Below are positions 21,039 to 28,476 of a stretch of DNA of 64,000 bases, one piece after another. The notes under the pieces were generated by a model. It searched no databases. It was not told the origin of the DNA and was given only the letters and a program-made list of their open reading frames with translations. The stretch's first letter is position 1. Each line of letters starts with the position of its first letter. The position numbers and the translations under genes were made by a program. The stretch is from Propionibacteriales bacterium. Its GTDB lineage: Bacteria > Actinomycetota > Actinomycetes > Propionibacteriales > Nocardioidaceae. The stretch spans positions 310,001 through 374,000 of the forward strand of contig JAPLCB010000008.1 of NCBI GenBank assembly GCA_026392455.1, read 5' to 3'.

Positions 21039-21512
21039 TCAGCGCGGCTCCAGCACCACCACGGGGATCACCCGGTCGGTCCAGGACTGGTAGCTGTCGT
21101 AGTCCGGGTAGAGGTCGACCAGCCGGGGCCACAGCGCCGCCCTCTCGACCGGGTCGGCGACGTGGGCGGTCATCGGGAGCCGGTCGCGCCCCAGCTGCAC
21201 GGTGACGTCGGGGTTGGCCCGCACGTTGCCGAACCACATCGGGTTCTCCGGACGGCCGGCCTGGGAGGCGACCACGACGACGTTCGCACCGTCACGGAGG
21301 TAGACCAACGGGGTGGTGCGCGGCAGGCCGGTCTTGCGGCCGGTGTGCTCGACCAGGCAGATCGGTACCGGGTTCTTCCAGCCGGCCCCGATCCGCCAGT
21401 GCGAACCCAGCCGGCCGCCGGTACGGCGGAACAGCCAAACGTTGACCGCGGCCATCACCTTCATGAACTTCACGGTGCCTGGGTCGTCGAGGCCTTTCGG
21501 CTTCTTGTCCAT
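21039..21512 (-). CDS. Deazaflavin (F420)-dependent nitroreductase family protein
   Basis: A 157-residue protein of the DDN/Rv3547 split-barrel family, which bind F420 and reduce nitro or enone compounds or quinones. Family features: PVPICLVEHTGRKTGLPRTT (about residues 48-67), VVVVASQAGRPENPMWFGNV, ANPDVTVQLG, and a C-terminal RVIPVVVLEP. ATG at 21510-21512, 2 nt beyond the stop of the SnoaL-like gene; a GTG 6 nt upstream would overlap it. It forms a two-gene unit with that gene, divergent from an LLM-type F420 oxidoreductase. A KstR-like palindrome lies in the divergent promoter region, suggesting a role in catabolism of steroids or similar substrates. Confidence 0.88.
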   Translation of the reverse strand: MDKKPKGLDDPGTVKFMKVMAAVNVWLFRRTGGRLGSHWRIGAGWKNPVPICLVEHTGRKTGLPRTTPLVYLRDGANVVVVASQAGRPENPMWFGNVRANPDVTVQLGRDRLPMTAHVADPVERAALWPRLVDLYPDYDSYQSWTDRVIPVVVLEPR

Positions 21513-21514
21513 CG

Positions 21515-21955
21515 TCACATGCCGAGCGCTTCGAAGCCCCGGCGCCACAGCACGGTCTCGTGCAGGTTGCGCGAGCGCCAGCCGGCGTCGGTCCGGGTGA
21601 AGGTGTGCCGGTAGATCCCGGTGACCTCGACGGGGAACTTGCTGTCCGGACCGAAGTCGAAGGTCATCGGGTTGTGGAAGTAGGCGTTGGCACCGATTTC
21701 CCCGTCGGGCAGGGCCTCGTAGTCGATCTGCCCGATCATGTGCACCCGGCTCGGCGCCACCGCCAGGTTCTCGATCAGCCAGGGCTTCACCTCGGCGTAC
21801 GTCGCCTCGATCCCGCCGGACTCGACGTAGTTGATCGCGGCGTCCGGGGTGAAGACCTTGTCGAGACGGTCCCACTCGGCCAGGTCGATACCGAAGGTGT
21901 AGTGGGTGATCGCGTCACGGATCTCGGTCCGGTCGAGGATGTCCTGCAGCTCCAC
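21515..21955 (-). CDS. SnoaL-like / NTF2-fold protein
   Basis: A 146-residue small protein of the SnoaL_4/NTF2-like fold used by isomerases, dehydratases and ring-modifying enzymes. The typical opening is seen: MELQDILDRTEIRDAITHYT, followed by DLAEWDRLDKVFTPDAAINY, and a C-terminal beta sheet with GIYRHTFTRTDAGWRSRNLH. Aspartates and the histidine in the pocket region agree with catalytic members such as scytalone dehydratase-like proteins, but a specific activity is not deducible. The GTG start at 21953-21955 follows AGGAGG. First gene of the two-gene unit with the deazaflavin nitroreductase; the promoter faces a KstR-like operator. Confidence 0.85.
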   Translation of the reverse strand: MELQDILDRTEIRDAITHYTFGIDLAEWDRLDKVFTPDAAINYVESGGIEATYAEVKPWLIENLAVAPSRVHMIGQIDYEALPDGEIGANAYFHNPMTFDFGPDSKFPVEVTGIYRHTFTRTDAGWRSRNLHETVLWRRGFEALGM

Positions 21956-22039
21956 GGGGGTGCCTCCTGTGCGTTCGGGCGTAGAGGCGCCTTCAGAAAA
22001 AAGACGTCCTTGGCTACGGGATCACTCTAGCCATGAAAC

Positions 22040-22053
22040 TGGAACACGTTCTA
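22040..22053. promoter_or_regulatory. KstR-like operator (TnnAACnnGTTnnA)
   Basis: TGGAACACGTTCTA fits exactly the TnnAACnnGTTnnA consensus known for KstR, the TetR repressor of sterol catabolism in mycobacteria and rhodococci, and extends as CTGGAAC - AC - GTTCTAG (6 of 7 arm pairs). It lies 11-24 nt upstream of the LLM oxidoreductase ATG and 85 nt from the divergent SnoaL-like start. No TetR gene is present in the window, so the regulator would act from elsewhere. Confidence 0.7.
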
Positions 22054-22063
22054 GTCTTGCGGG

Positions 22064-22942
22064 ATGCGATTCTCCTTTGCCGAAGGCATGACCAAGACCG
22101 AGTACTGGGCTCCGATGGCGCAGGCCTGCGAGGCCGCGGGCTACACCTCGATGACCATCGCCGACTCCTTGATCTACCCCAAGGAGTCCGACTCGAAGTA
22201 CCCCTACACCGACACCGGCGACCGGGAGTTCCTCGAAGGCAAGGAGTTCATCGAGACGATGATCCTCTGCGCCCACATCTTCGCCGTGACCGAGACGCTG
22301 CGCCTGACGCCGTTCGTCCTGAAGATGCCGATCCGCCCGCCGGTGCTGACCGCCAAGCAGGCGTCGTCGCTGGCCTTCCTGTCCAACAACCGCCTCGGTC
22401 TCGGCGTCGGCATCTCCCCGTGGCCCGAGGACTTCGTCGCCCTCGGCGTTCCGTGGGCGCGGCGCGGCAAGCGGCTCGACGAGTGCATCGACATCCTGCG
22501 CGGCCTGACCAGCGGCGAGTTCTTCGAATACCACGGCGAGTTCTACGACATCGAGGCCCTCAAGCAGTGCCCGGCCCCGACCAAGCCGATCCCCGTCCTG
22601 GTCGGCGGTCACGCCGACGCCGCCCTGCGCCGCGCCGTCGTCAAGGGCGACGGCTGGATGCACGCCGGGGGCGACGGCGAGGAGCTCGACCGGCTGCTCA
22701 CCCGGCTGGCAGAGATCCGCAAGGAGGAGGGTGACACCCGTGACGACTTCGAGATCCACGTGATCTCGTACGACGCCTACACCCTCGACGGCATCAAGCG
22801 CCTAGAGGACAAGGGCGTCACCGACGCCATCGTCGGCTTCCGCGTTCCCTACATCATGGGCCCGGACACCGAGCCGCTGCAGACCAAGATCGACAACATC
22901 AACCGGTACGCCGAGGACATCATCAGCAAGGTCTCCCTGTGA
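22064..22942 (+). CDS. LLM-class F420-dependent oxidoreductase
   Basis: A 292-residue luciferase-like (TIM-barrel) oxidoreductase. The start MRFSFAEGMTKTEYWAPMAQ is typical; other marks are TIADSLIYPKE, LRLTPFVLKMPIRPPVLTAK, LSNNRLGLGVGISPWPEDF (the GxGxG flavin or F420 phosphate region) and IPVLVGGHADAALRRAVVKG-like C-terminal barrel strand. Family members use F420 or FMN; the proximity of a deazaflavin nitroreductase favours F420. It begins a rightward series with an unknown protein, an SDR and a sulfotransferase, all spaced by repeats or overlaps. A KstR-like operator overlaps its leader, and no good ribosome binding site is seen. Confidence 0.88.
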   Translation: MRFSFAEGMTKTEYWAPMAQACEAAGYTSMTIADSLIYPKESDSKYPYTDTGDREFLEGKEFIETMILCAHIFAVTETLRLTPFVLKMPIRPPVLTAKQASSLAFLSNNRLGLGVGISPWPEDFVALGVPWARRGKRLDECIDILRGLTSGEFFEYHGEFYDIEALKQCPAPTKPIPVLVGGHADAALRRAVVKGDGWMHAGGDGEELDRLLTRLAEIRKEEGDTRDDFEIHVISYDAYTLDGIKRLEDKGVTDAIVGFRVPYIMGPDTEPLQTKIDNINRYAEDIISKVSL

Positions 22943-22950
22943 CCCGAGTA

Positions 22951-23065
22951 CTGCTGGCCGAGGTGCGAGCTGGCGAGCCTGCGGACCTGCTGGTTGACGT
23001 GCGAGCTTGCGAGCCTGCGGACCTGCTGGTTGAGGTGCGAGCCTGCGAGCCTCGAAACCCGGTGA
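22951..23065. repeat. Dispersed palindromic repeat, copy B: three 36-bp tandem units
   Basis: Units start at 22951, 22987 and 23023, each beginning CTGCTGG(T/C)(T/C)GA(G/C)GTGCGAGC; the last ends CCTCGAAACCCGGTGAC like the other dispersed copies. The array fills the gap between the LLM gene and the next gene. Confidence 0.85.
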
Positions 23066-23069
23066 CGCC

Positions 23070-24221
23070 ATGACCGCGGACGTCACCCGCGTCTTCACCG
23101 ACGCGGTCGCCGAGGCCGAGGCGCTGATCGCGAACCCGCCGTTCGAGATCACCGAGCAGGAGCGCGCCGAGGGGTACGACTACCTCGCCGGCTCGATCCG
23201 CTCGTCCCTGCAGATGGCCTTCGACTACGACCTGGTGCACCCGGTGCTGGTCAACCCCACCCACCAGTACGCCCGCCAGGGCCTGGACAACCCGGACGCG
23301 ATCTACTTCAACGCCTACCTGACCGAGGGCGCGTCGTACGAGCTCTCCGGGGTGCGCGGCACCTCGGCCGACCTCTCCTTCCAGATCATGGACGGCAACT
23401 ACTCGCCGGAGGGGGCGCCGACCAGCGTGGCCGCGTTCGACGACCGGGAGCTGGACATCGCGGCTGACGGGTCGTTCTCCTGGCAGTTCGGGCCCGAGCT
23501 CGGGCTGAAGAAGGGCGCGACCCTGATCATCCGCGAGGTGTTCAACGACTGGAACACCGAGAACCGCGGCACCTACCGGCTCCAGCGGCTCGACACCGCC
23601 GGTATCCCGCGAGCACCCTTCGCGATGGACGCCGTCTCCAAGCGGTACGGCGTCGCCGCCAAGATGCTGATCGGCAAGATCAAGACCTGGTTCTCGTTCC
23701 CGGAGTGGTTCACCTACAAGGAGCCGGTCAACACCTTGACCGTCCCGAAGTCCACCCCCGGCGGCCTGGCCAGCCAGTTCTCCTCGCTCGGCCACTACGA
23801 CCTCGCCGACGACCAGGCTCTCCTCATCACCGTGCCGGTGCCGCACTGCGACTACTACGCGATCCAGATCGGGTCCAAGTGGTACGTCTCGACCGACTAC
23901 GAGCACTACCAGTCATCGCTGACCAAGGCGCAGTCCCAGGCCGACCCGGACGGCAAGTTCCGCTACGTCGTGTCGACGAAGAACCCGGGCATCGCCAACT
24001 GGCTGGACACCACCGACCACCCAACCGGCGTGATGATGCTGCGCTGGCAGCGGATCGAGCGCGAGCTGACCGCCGAGGACGGCCCGACGGTCGAGCTCGT
24101 CGCGTTCGACGACGTACCTCAGCACCTCCCGTACTACGAGGCCAACCAGGTCTCGCCCGAGCAGTACTCCACCCGAATCGCCGACCGCCAGGTCGGCATT
24201 GCCCGAAGGATGATCTCTTGA
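23070..24221 (+). CDS. Conserved protein of unknown function, possibly DUF1214-like
   Basis: A 383-residue protein that I do not recognise with certainty. No signal peptide or membrane segment is visible. It starts MTADVTRVFTDAVAEAEALI, has a helical N-terminus and then a long beta-rich body: SYELSGVRGTSADLSFQIMD, TLIIREVFNDWNTENRGTY, and near the end NPGIANWLDTTDHPTGVMML followed by LRWQRIEREL. The last part, with alternating aromatic strands, recalls DUF1214 proteins, but this is weak. Its stop overlaps the TTG start of the SDR gene (TTGA), so the two are translationally coupled. Context with LLM, SDR and sulfotransferase genes behind a KstR-like operator suggests a part in a catabolic or modifying pathway. 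Confidence 0.6.
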   Translation: MTADVTRVFTDAVAEAEALIANPPFEITEQERAEGYDYLAGSIRSSLQMAFDYDLVHPVLVNPTHQYARQGLDNPDAIYFNAYLTEGASYELSGVRGTSADLSFQIMDGNYSPEGAPTSVAAFDDRELDIAADGSFSWQFGPELGLKKGATLIIREVFNDWNTENRGTYRLQRLDTAGIPRAPFAMDAVSKRYGVAAKMLIGKIKTWFSFPEWFTYKEPVNTLTVPKSTPGGLASQFSSLGHYDLADDQALLITVPVPHCDYYAIQIGSKWYVSTDYEHYQSSLTKAQSQADPDGKFRYVVSTKNPGIANWLDTTDHPTGVMMLRWQRIERELTAEDGPTVELVAFDDVPQHLPYYEANQVSPEQYSTRIADRQVGIARRMIS

Positions 24222-25060
24222 GCCCCGACCTTGGTTACGCCGAAGCCCACGACACCTCGATCGAGGACCGTTACACCCCCGCCCAGGTACTGGCCGGCAA
24301 GGTCATCGTCATCTCCGGCATCGGCCCGGGCCTGGGCCTGTCGCTCGCGGTGGAAGCCGCCAAGATGGGGGCCGACCTGGTGATCGCCAGCCGCACGGCC
24401 TCACGCCTGGCGGAGGTCGCCGCGATCGTCGAGGGTCTCGGCCGCAAGGTCGTCCAGGTCGTCACCGACGTGACCGACGAGGACTCCCGGGTCAACCTGC
24501 GCGACAAGGCCGTCGAAGCCTTCGGCCGGATCGACTGCGTGATCAACAACGCCTTCGCGATCCCGCCGATGGACCCGATCACCACGATCAAGCCGTCGGC
24601 GCTGGCGAAGGTCAACGAGACCAACGTCTTCGCGCCGCTGCGCCTCTCGGCTCTCTTCGCGGACGCGTTGGCCGAGTCCAAGGGCTCGATCATCATGCTC
24701 AACTCGTGCGTCTCGTTCTCCAGCCAGCCCGAGTACGCCGGTTACAAGCTGAGCAAGGGAACCCTGGCGCACCTGGCCTCCTCCCTGGCCACCGAGCTCG
24801 GCCCGCGCGGCATCCGGGTGAACAGCGTCGCGCCGTCGTACATCTACGAGGACGTCAACCGCGGCTACTTCGACTTCCTCGGCGCCGTGGAGAACAAGAC
24901 CCACGAAGAGGTGTACGCCGAGAAGGCAGCGCCGACCGACCTGAAGCGGCTCGCGTCGTCCGAGGAGGTCGCCCGTGCCACCCTGTTCCTGGCCAGCGAC
25001 CTCGCTTCCGCCGTCACCGGTCAGATGCTCACCGTCGACTGCGGCGAGTTCCACGACTGA
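24218..25060 (+). CDS. Short-chain dehydrogenase/reductase
   Basis: A 280-residue NAD(P)-dependent classical SDR. Cofactor motif SGIGPGLG (about residues 30-37) replaces the usual TGxxxGIG, with IASRTASRLAEV following; NNAF replaces NNAG at about 107; catalytic Ser in LNSCVSFSS and YAGYKLSK supplying Tyr and Lys; C-terminal SAVTGQMLTVDCGEFHD is typical. The start is TTG at 24218, overlapping the previous stop, with GAAGGA seven bases upstream. The protein starts about 25 residues before the Rossmann fold, as in steroid-type actinobacterial SDRs. Substrate unknown. Confidence 0.9.
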   Translation: MSPDLGYAEAHDTSIEDRYTPAQVLAGKVIVISGIGPGLGLSLAVEAAKMGADLVIASRTASRLAEVAAIVEGLGRKVVQVVTDVTDEDSRVNLRDKAVEAFGRIDCVINNAFAIPPMDPITTIKPSALAKVNETNVFAPLRLSALFADALAESKGSIIMLNSCVSFSSQPEYAGYKLSKGTLAHLASSLATELGPRGIRVNSVAPSYIYEDVNRGYFDFLGAVENKTHEEVYAEKAAPTDLKRLASSEEVARATLFLASDLASAVTGQMLTVDCGEFHD

Positions 25061-25070
25061 TCGATCCGTG

Positions 25071-25117
25071 CTGGTTGAGGTGCGGCCGCGCTAGCGGTCG
25101 CCTCGAAACCCGGTGAC
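25071..25117. repeat. Dispersed palindromic repeat, copy C
   Basis: Begins CTGGTTGAGGTGCGGCCG, ends GCGGTCGCCTCGAAACC plus CGGTGAC. Nearly identical to copy D2 (49177-49224) and close to copy A (10018-10064). It occupies most of the 69-bp gap between the SDR and sulfotransferase genes. Confidence 0.85.
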
Positions 25118-25129
25118 CTAGGAAACCAA

Positions 25130-26287
25130 TTGAGCGACAACATCATGACCCGGGAGCGCCCGGACGTCGGCAGCTACGAGGACATCGCCGCCGCCGCCGT
25201 CCGGACCACCGGCATGGACGACTTCGGCGGGACGCTCCACGAGGAGGGCCTCCGGGTCCTCGTCGAGGACCTGGCCTCCCCCGAGGCCGGACTGACCCCG
25301 CGCGGCAACTACTTCCACCGCTCCGAGGTGAAGAGCGCCCTGGTCGGCGTGCTGCTGACCCAGGCGCAGTTCGCCGCGCACCCGGAGCACGCCGCGGTGC
25401 AGATCGAGCGGCCCATCTTCCTGATGGGCCTGCCGCGGACCGGGACCACGATCCTGCACCGGCTGCTGCACGCCGATCCGGCGTCCCAAGGCCTGGAGAT
25501 GTGGCTGACGCAGTACCCGCAGCCGCGGCCACCGCGGGACACCTGGGAGTCCGACCCGATCTTCAACGCGATGCAGCAGGCGTTCACCGCGCACCACACC
25601 GAGTCCCCGGACTTCATGGGGATCCACTACATGGATGCCACCACCGTCGAGGAGTGCTGGCGGCTGCTGCGCCAGACCGGCAAGTCCAACTCCTACGAGT
25701 CGCTGGCGAACCTGCCCCGGTACTCGCAGTGGCTGGCGGGTCAGGACTGGACCGACGCGTACGCCCGGCACAAGCAGAACCTCCAGCTCCTCGGCCTCAA
25801 CGACACCGAGAAGCGGTGGGTGCTCAAGAACCCGTCGCACATGAGCGGGCTGGACGCGCTGATGACCGTGTACCCGGACGCCCTGATCGTCTACACCCAC
25901 CGGGAGCCGGTCACCTGCATCGCCTCGTCGTGCTCGCTGTCGGCCGAGACCACCGTCGGCCAGTCCGACACCTACGTCGGCGGCGTCATCGGACACACCC
26001 AGCTCGACCTCTGGTCACGGGCGTTCCACACCTTCCACGACGCCCGGGGGAAGTACAACGCCGACCAGTTCATCGACATCGCGTTCGGCGACCTCGTCAA
26101 GGACCAGGTCGGTACGGCGCGACGCGTCTACGAGCAGTTCGGGTTGGACTGGACGGCCGAGACGCAGGCAGCGGTCGAGGAGATCGACCGCGAGGCCAAG
26201 GAGGGCAAGGCGGCGCCGAAGCACTCCTACGACCTCAAGGACTACGGGCTCACCGAGAAGCAGGTGCTGGCGGCGTTCGACCGGTAG
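25130..26287 (+). CDS. Sulfotransferase family protein
   Basis: A 385-residue protein of the sulfotransferase_3 type that would transfer sulfate from PAPS to a small-molecule hydroxyl. The 5'-phosphosulfate-binding loop is FLMGLPRTGTTILHRLLHAD (about residues 96-115); WVLKNPSHMSGLDALMTVYP and YTHREPVTCIASSCSL (about 263-278) correspond to the 3'-phosphate site. The TTG at 25130 (with TAGGAAA upstream) or the ATG at 25145 may be the start. Related proteins are common beside sterol and lipid genes in mycobacteria and nocardioforms. Its 3' end overlaps the convergent histidine kinase gene by 38 bp. Confidence 0.85.
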   Translation: MSDNIMTRERPDVGSYEDIAAAAVRTTGMDDFGGTLHEEGLRVLVEDLASPEAGLTPRGNYFHRSEVKSALVGVLLTQAQFAAHPEHAAVQIERPIFLMGLPRTGTTILHRLLHADPASQGLEMWLTQYPQPRPPRDTWESDPIFNAMQQAFTAHHTESPDFMGIHYMDATTVEECWRLLRQTGKSNSYESLANLPRYSQWLAGQDWTDAYARHKQNLQLLGLNDTEKRWVLKNPSHMSGLDALMTVYPDALIVYTHREPVTCIASSCSLSAETTVGQSDTYVGGVIGHTQLDLWSRAFHTFHDARGKYNADQFIDIAFGDLVKDQVGTARRVYEQFGLDWTAETQAAVEEIDREAKEGKAAPKHSYDLKDYGLTEKQVLAAFDR

Positions 26288-27848
26288 TCGGGATCTGGAC
26301 GGTGAACGTGGAACCGGCCCCGAGCTCGGACTCGACCGCGATCAGGCCGTCGTGCCGCTCGACGACGCGCTGGACGATGAAGAGGCCCAGGCCGGTGCCC
26401 GGGCGCGTCCGGGCGGCCGGATCGGAGGAGCGGAAGAACTCCTCGAAGAGGTGCTCCTGGTCCTCCGGGGCGATCCCGATCCCGTCGTCCTGGCAGACCA
26501 GGACCGCCCGATCGGCGTCGAGGGAGCACGCGACGGTGACGCTGCCGTCAGCAGGGGTGTACTTGACCGCGTTGGAGATCAGGTTCTGCACCAGCTGGTC
26601 GAGCTCGTCCGGCTCGCCGGTGACCAGGACCTGACGGTCCTCGATCCTGGCGTGCAGCCGCACCCCGGCCTGCTGGGCGGCAGCACGGTTCATCTCGATC
26701 GCTGCTGACACGACCTCGGCAAGGTCGACCGGGCGGAGGACCCGTGCCGAGTCCGGGTTGTCGATCCGGGCCAGCGCCAGCATGTCCTCCACGGTCTTGG
26801 AGATCCGCCGGGCTCCGCGCTCGATCGCCCCGCGGGCGGAGAGGGTCTGCTCCGCGGGGCCACCACCCTCGAGGAGCTCAGCGTTGCCGAGGATCGAGGC
26901 CAGCGGGTTCTTGAGCTCGTGCGCCAGGACGTTGGCCATGGCAGCGCGGTGGTCCTCCAGCGCGCGCAGGCTGACCAGGTTGTGGCTCAGAGCCATCACG
27001 ATGAGCTGGGCGAAGGCAGCGGCTGCGAGGCACACCTGAGCCACCACCAGGCCGCCGTAGGTGCCGTACTCCGCGAACGGCCCGATCCCGGCCGCGGTGA
27101 CGGCGTTCACGGTCAACCCGCTGACGGCGAGACCGACGGCAGCCGCCTTGGGACCGATCCGCAGGGCGACGACGACCAGGACCGGAGCCAGCAGGAAGGG
27201 GAGGCCCTGCTGCCAGTTCTCCCCGGGCCAGGGGGTGAGCGACACGGCGACGACCGCGAGCAGACTGGCGCCGATCCACCTGGCTTCCGCAGGACCTGCC
27301 CGCTCCGCGTTCCCACGACTGCGCCCGACGATGATCGCCGGAGCGATGAGCAGGACGCCGACAGCATCGCCGACCCACCAGCGCGGCCACGTCGGCCAGA
27401 AGGCGTCGGTCCCGGTGGCCCAGGCAGCCGTGGCACCCACGCTCGCGCCGACCAGGGGGCCCAGGGTGACGCCGAGCGCCAGGAAACGCACCAGGCCCGG
27501 CACCTCGGTGAGGCTGACCACCGGAAGCCGGCGGGTGAGCAGGAACGCGCCGACGGTCGGCTCCACGGTGTTGGCGAGCGCCCACGCCAGCGCCACGTCC
27601 CAGGTCACCGGGATGGTGAGGTCGACCGCGACCTCCGCGACGAAGACGCCGGCCAGCAGCGCGGGCCAGCTCTGCCGGGGGCGGCGCACCAGGACCCCCA
27701 GGGTCAGCCCGGCCCCGGGCCATAAGACCGAACCGGTGGGGTAGCCGAAGGCGACCGCTTCGATCACCAGGTACGACAGGGCCCCGTAGGCCAGGCCCAT
27801 CAGGAGCCCGTCACGCAGCAGCGTGCGAGGACTGACGCTCTTCGCCAT
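26250..27848 (-). CDS. MASE1 sensor histidine kinase, orphan
   Basis: A 532-residue membrane histidine kinase. The first ~290 residues have about eight hydrophobic segments in the MASE1 style (GYPTGSVLWPGAGLTLGVLV; FWPTWPRWWVGDAVGVLLIA), an integral membrane sensor. The kinase core follows: H-box HELKNPLASILGN (His about residue 313), N-box LISNAVKYT, G1 CQDDGIGIAPED, F-box FEEFFRS, G2 GTGLGLFIVQ. The ATG at 27846-27848 was chosen over an upstream one lacking context. No response regulator gene is adjacent, so it is an orphan in this window. Its last 38 bp overlap the sulfotransferase gene end. Confidence 0.9.
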   Translation of the reverse strand: MAKSVSPRTLLRDGLLMGLAYGALSYLVIEAVAFGYPTGSVLWPGAGLTLGVLVRRPRQSWPALLAGVFVAEVAVDLTIPVTWDVALAWALANTVEPTVGAFLLTRRLPVVSLTEVPGLVRFLALGVTLGPLVGASVGATAAWATGTDAFWPTWPRWWVGDAVGVLLIAPAIIVGRSRGNAERAGPAEARWIGASLLAVVAVSLTPWPGENWQQGLPFLLAPVLVVVALRIGPKAAAVGLAVSGLTVNAVTAAGIGPFAEYGTYGGLVVAQVCLAAAAFAQLIVMALSHNLVSLRALEDHRAAMANVLAHELKNPLASILGNAELLEGGGPAEQTLSARGAIERGARRISKTVEDMLALARIDNPDSARVLRPVDLAEVVSAAIEMNRAAAQQAGVRLHARIEDRQVLVTGEPDELDQLVQNLISNAVKYTPADGSVTVACSLDADRAVLVCQDDGIGIAPEDQEHLFEEFFRSSDPAARTRPGTGLGLFIVQRVVERHDGLIAVESELGAGSTFTVQIPTTGRTPPAPASR

Positions 27849-27990
27849 GGATCGACCGTAGGGTCGCAACTCGCCGGTCGACAGGGTCTATCGTCCCGAC
27901 CGGAGTTCCGGTGGTCCTCACCGCCACGTCGTGGCACTGCCCAGCCACCGGGCCGGCACCCGGCAGTCGGCGGTTTCTCTGAGCCGCGGA

Positions 27991-28017
27991 TGTCGAGATC
28001 CCGTGACCGGCTACGTC
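27991..28017 (+). promoter_or_regulatory. Predicted ECF42-type promoter (TGTCGA-N17-CGTC)
   Basis: TGTCGA (27991-27996) and CGTC (28014-28017) are spaced by 17 nt and end 52 bp before the DGPF-protein start. This is the -35/-10 pair I recall as proposed for ECF42 sigma factors (TGTCGA and CG[A/T]C). The sigma gene is the second gene of the unit, so the operon is probably autoregulated. Confidence 0.65.
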
Positions 28018-28068
28018 CCCGGTGCGAACGTGACCAGAATGGGTCGCACGCAGACGAGGAGAACGACG

Positions 28069-28476
28069 ATGGCCAAGTACCTGTTGCTCAAGCACTACCG
28101 CGGCGCACCGGCCCCGGTGAACAACGTCGCGATGGACCGGTGGACCCCGACCGAGCTCGAGGACCACTTCCAGTTCATGCGCGACTTCAGCGCCCGCCTC
28201 GAGGCGTCGGGGGAGATGGTCGATGCCCAGGCCCTGGCACCCGAGGGCTCCTGGGTCCGGTACGACGGCGAGGGCCGCCCGCCCGTCGTCGACGGCCCGT
28301 TCGCCGAGACGAAGGACCTGATCGCCGGCTGGATGGTGATCGACGTGGACAGCCACGAACGGGCCCTCGAGCTTGCCGGCGAGCTGTCCGCGGCCCCCGG
28401 TGCGAACGGCGAGCCGATTCACGAGTGGCTGGAGGTTCGGCCGTTCATGAGCGCACCACCGACCTTCACCGAGTGA
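28069..28476 (+). CDS. YCII-related DGPF-domain protein
   Basis: A 135-residue protein of the YCII/DGPF family, small ferredoxin-like dimers of unknown enzymatic role. The eponymous motif is present (VVDGPFAETKDLIAGWMVID, about residues 67-86), after MAKYLLLKHYRG and a helix HFQFMRDFSARLEASGEMVD. ATG at 28069 with GAGGAG upstream. It overlaps the following ECF sigma gene by 4 bp (GTGA). DGPF proteins are the conserved partners of ECF42-group sigma factors, and no anti-sigma gene is found here, in line with that group. A TGTCGA-N17-CGTC promoter lies upstream. Confidence 0.9.
   Translation: MAKYLLLKHYRGAPAPVNNVAMDRWTPTELEDHFQFMRDFSARLEASGEMVDAQALAPEGSWVRYDGEGRPPVVDGPFAETKDLIAGWMVIDVDSHERALELAGELSAAPGANGEPIHEWLEVRPFMSAPPTFTE

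Noticed and set aside
22040-22053. A local regulator gene for the KstR-like operator
   Set aside because: I found no TetR-family gene anywhere in the window; the site is assigned by motif only.
22951-23065. Three 36-bp tandem units as a CRISPR array
   Set aside because: There are no spacers: units abut one another and belong to the dispersed palindromic family found at four other loci. No cas genes are present.
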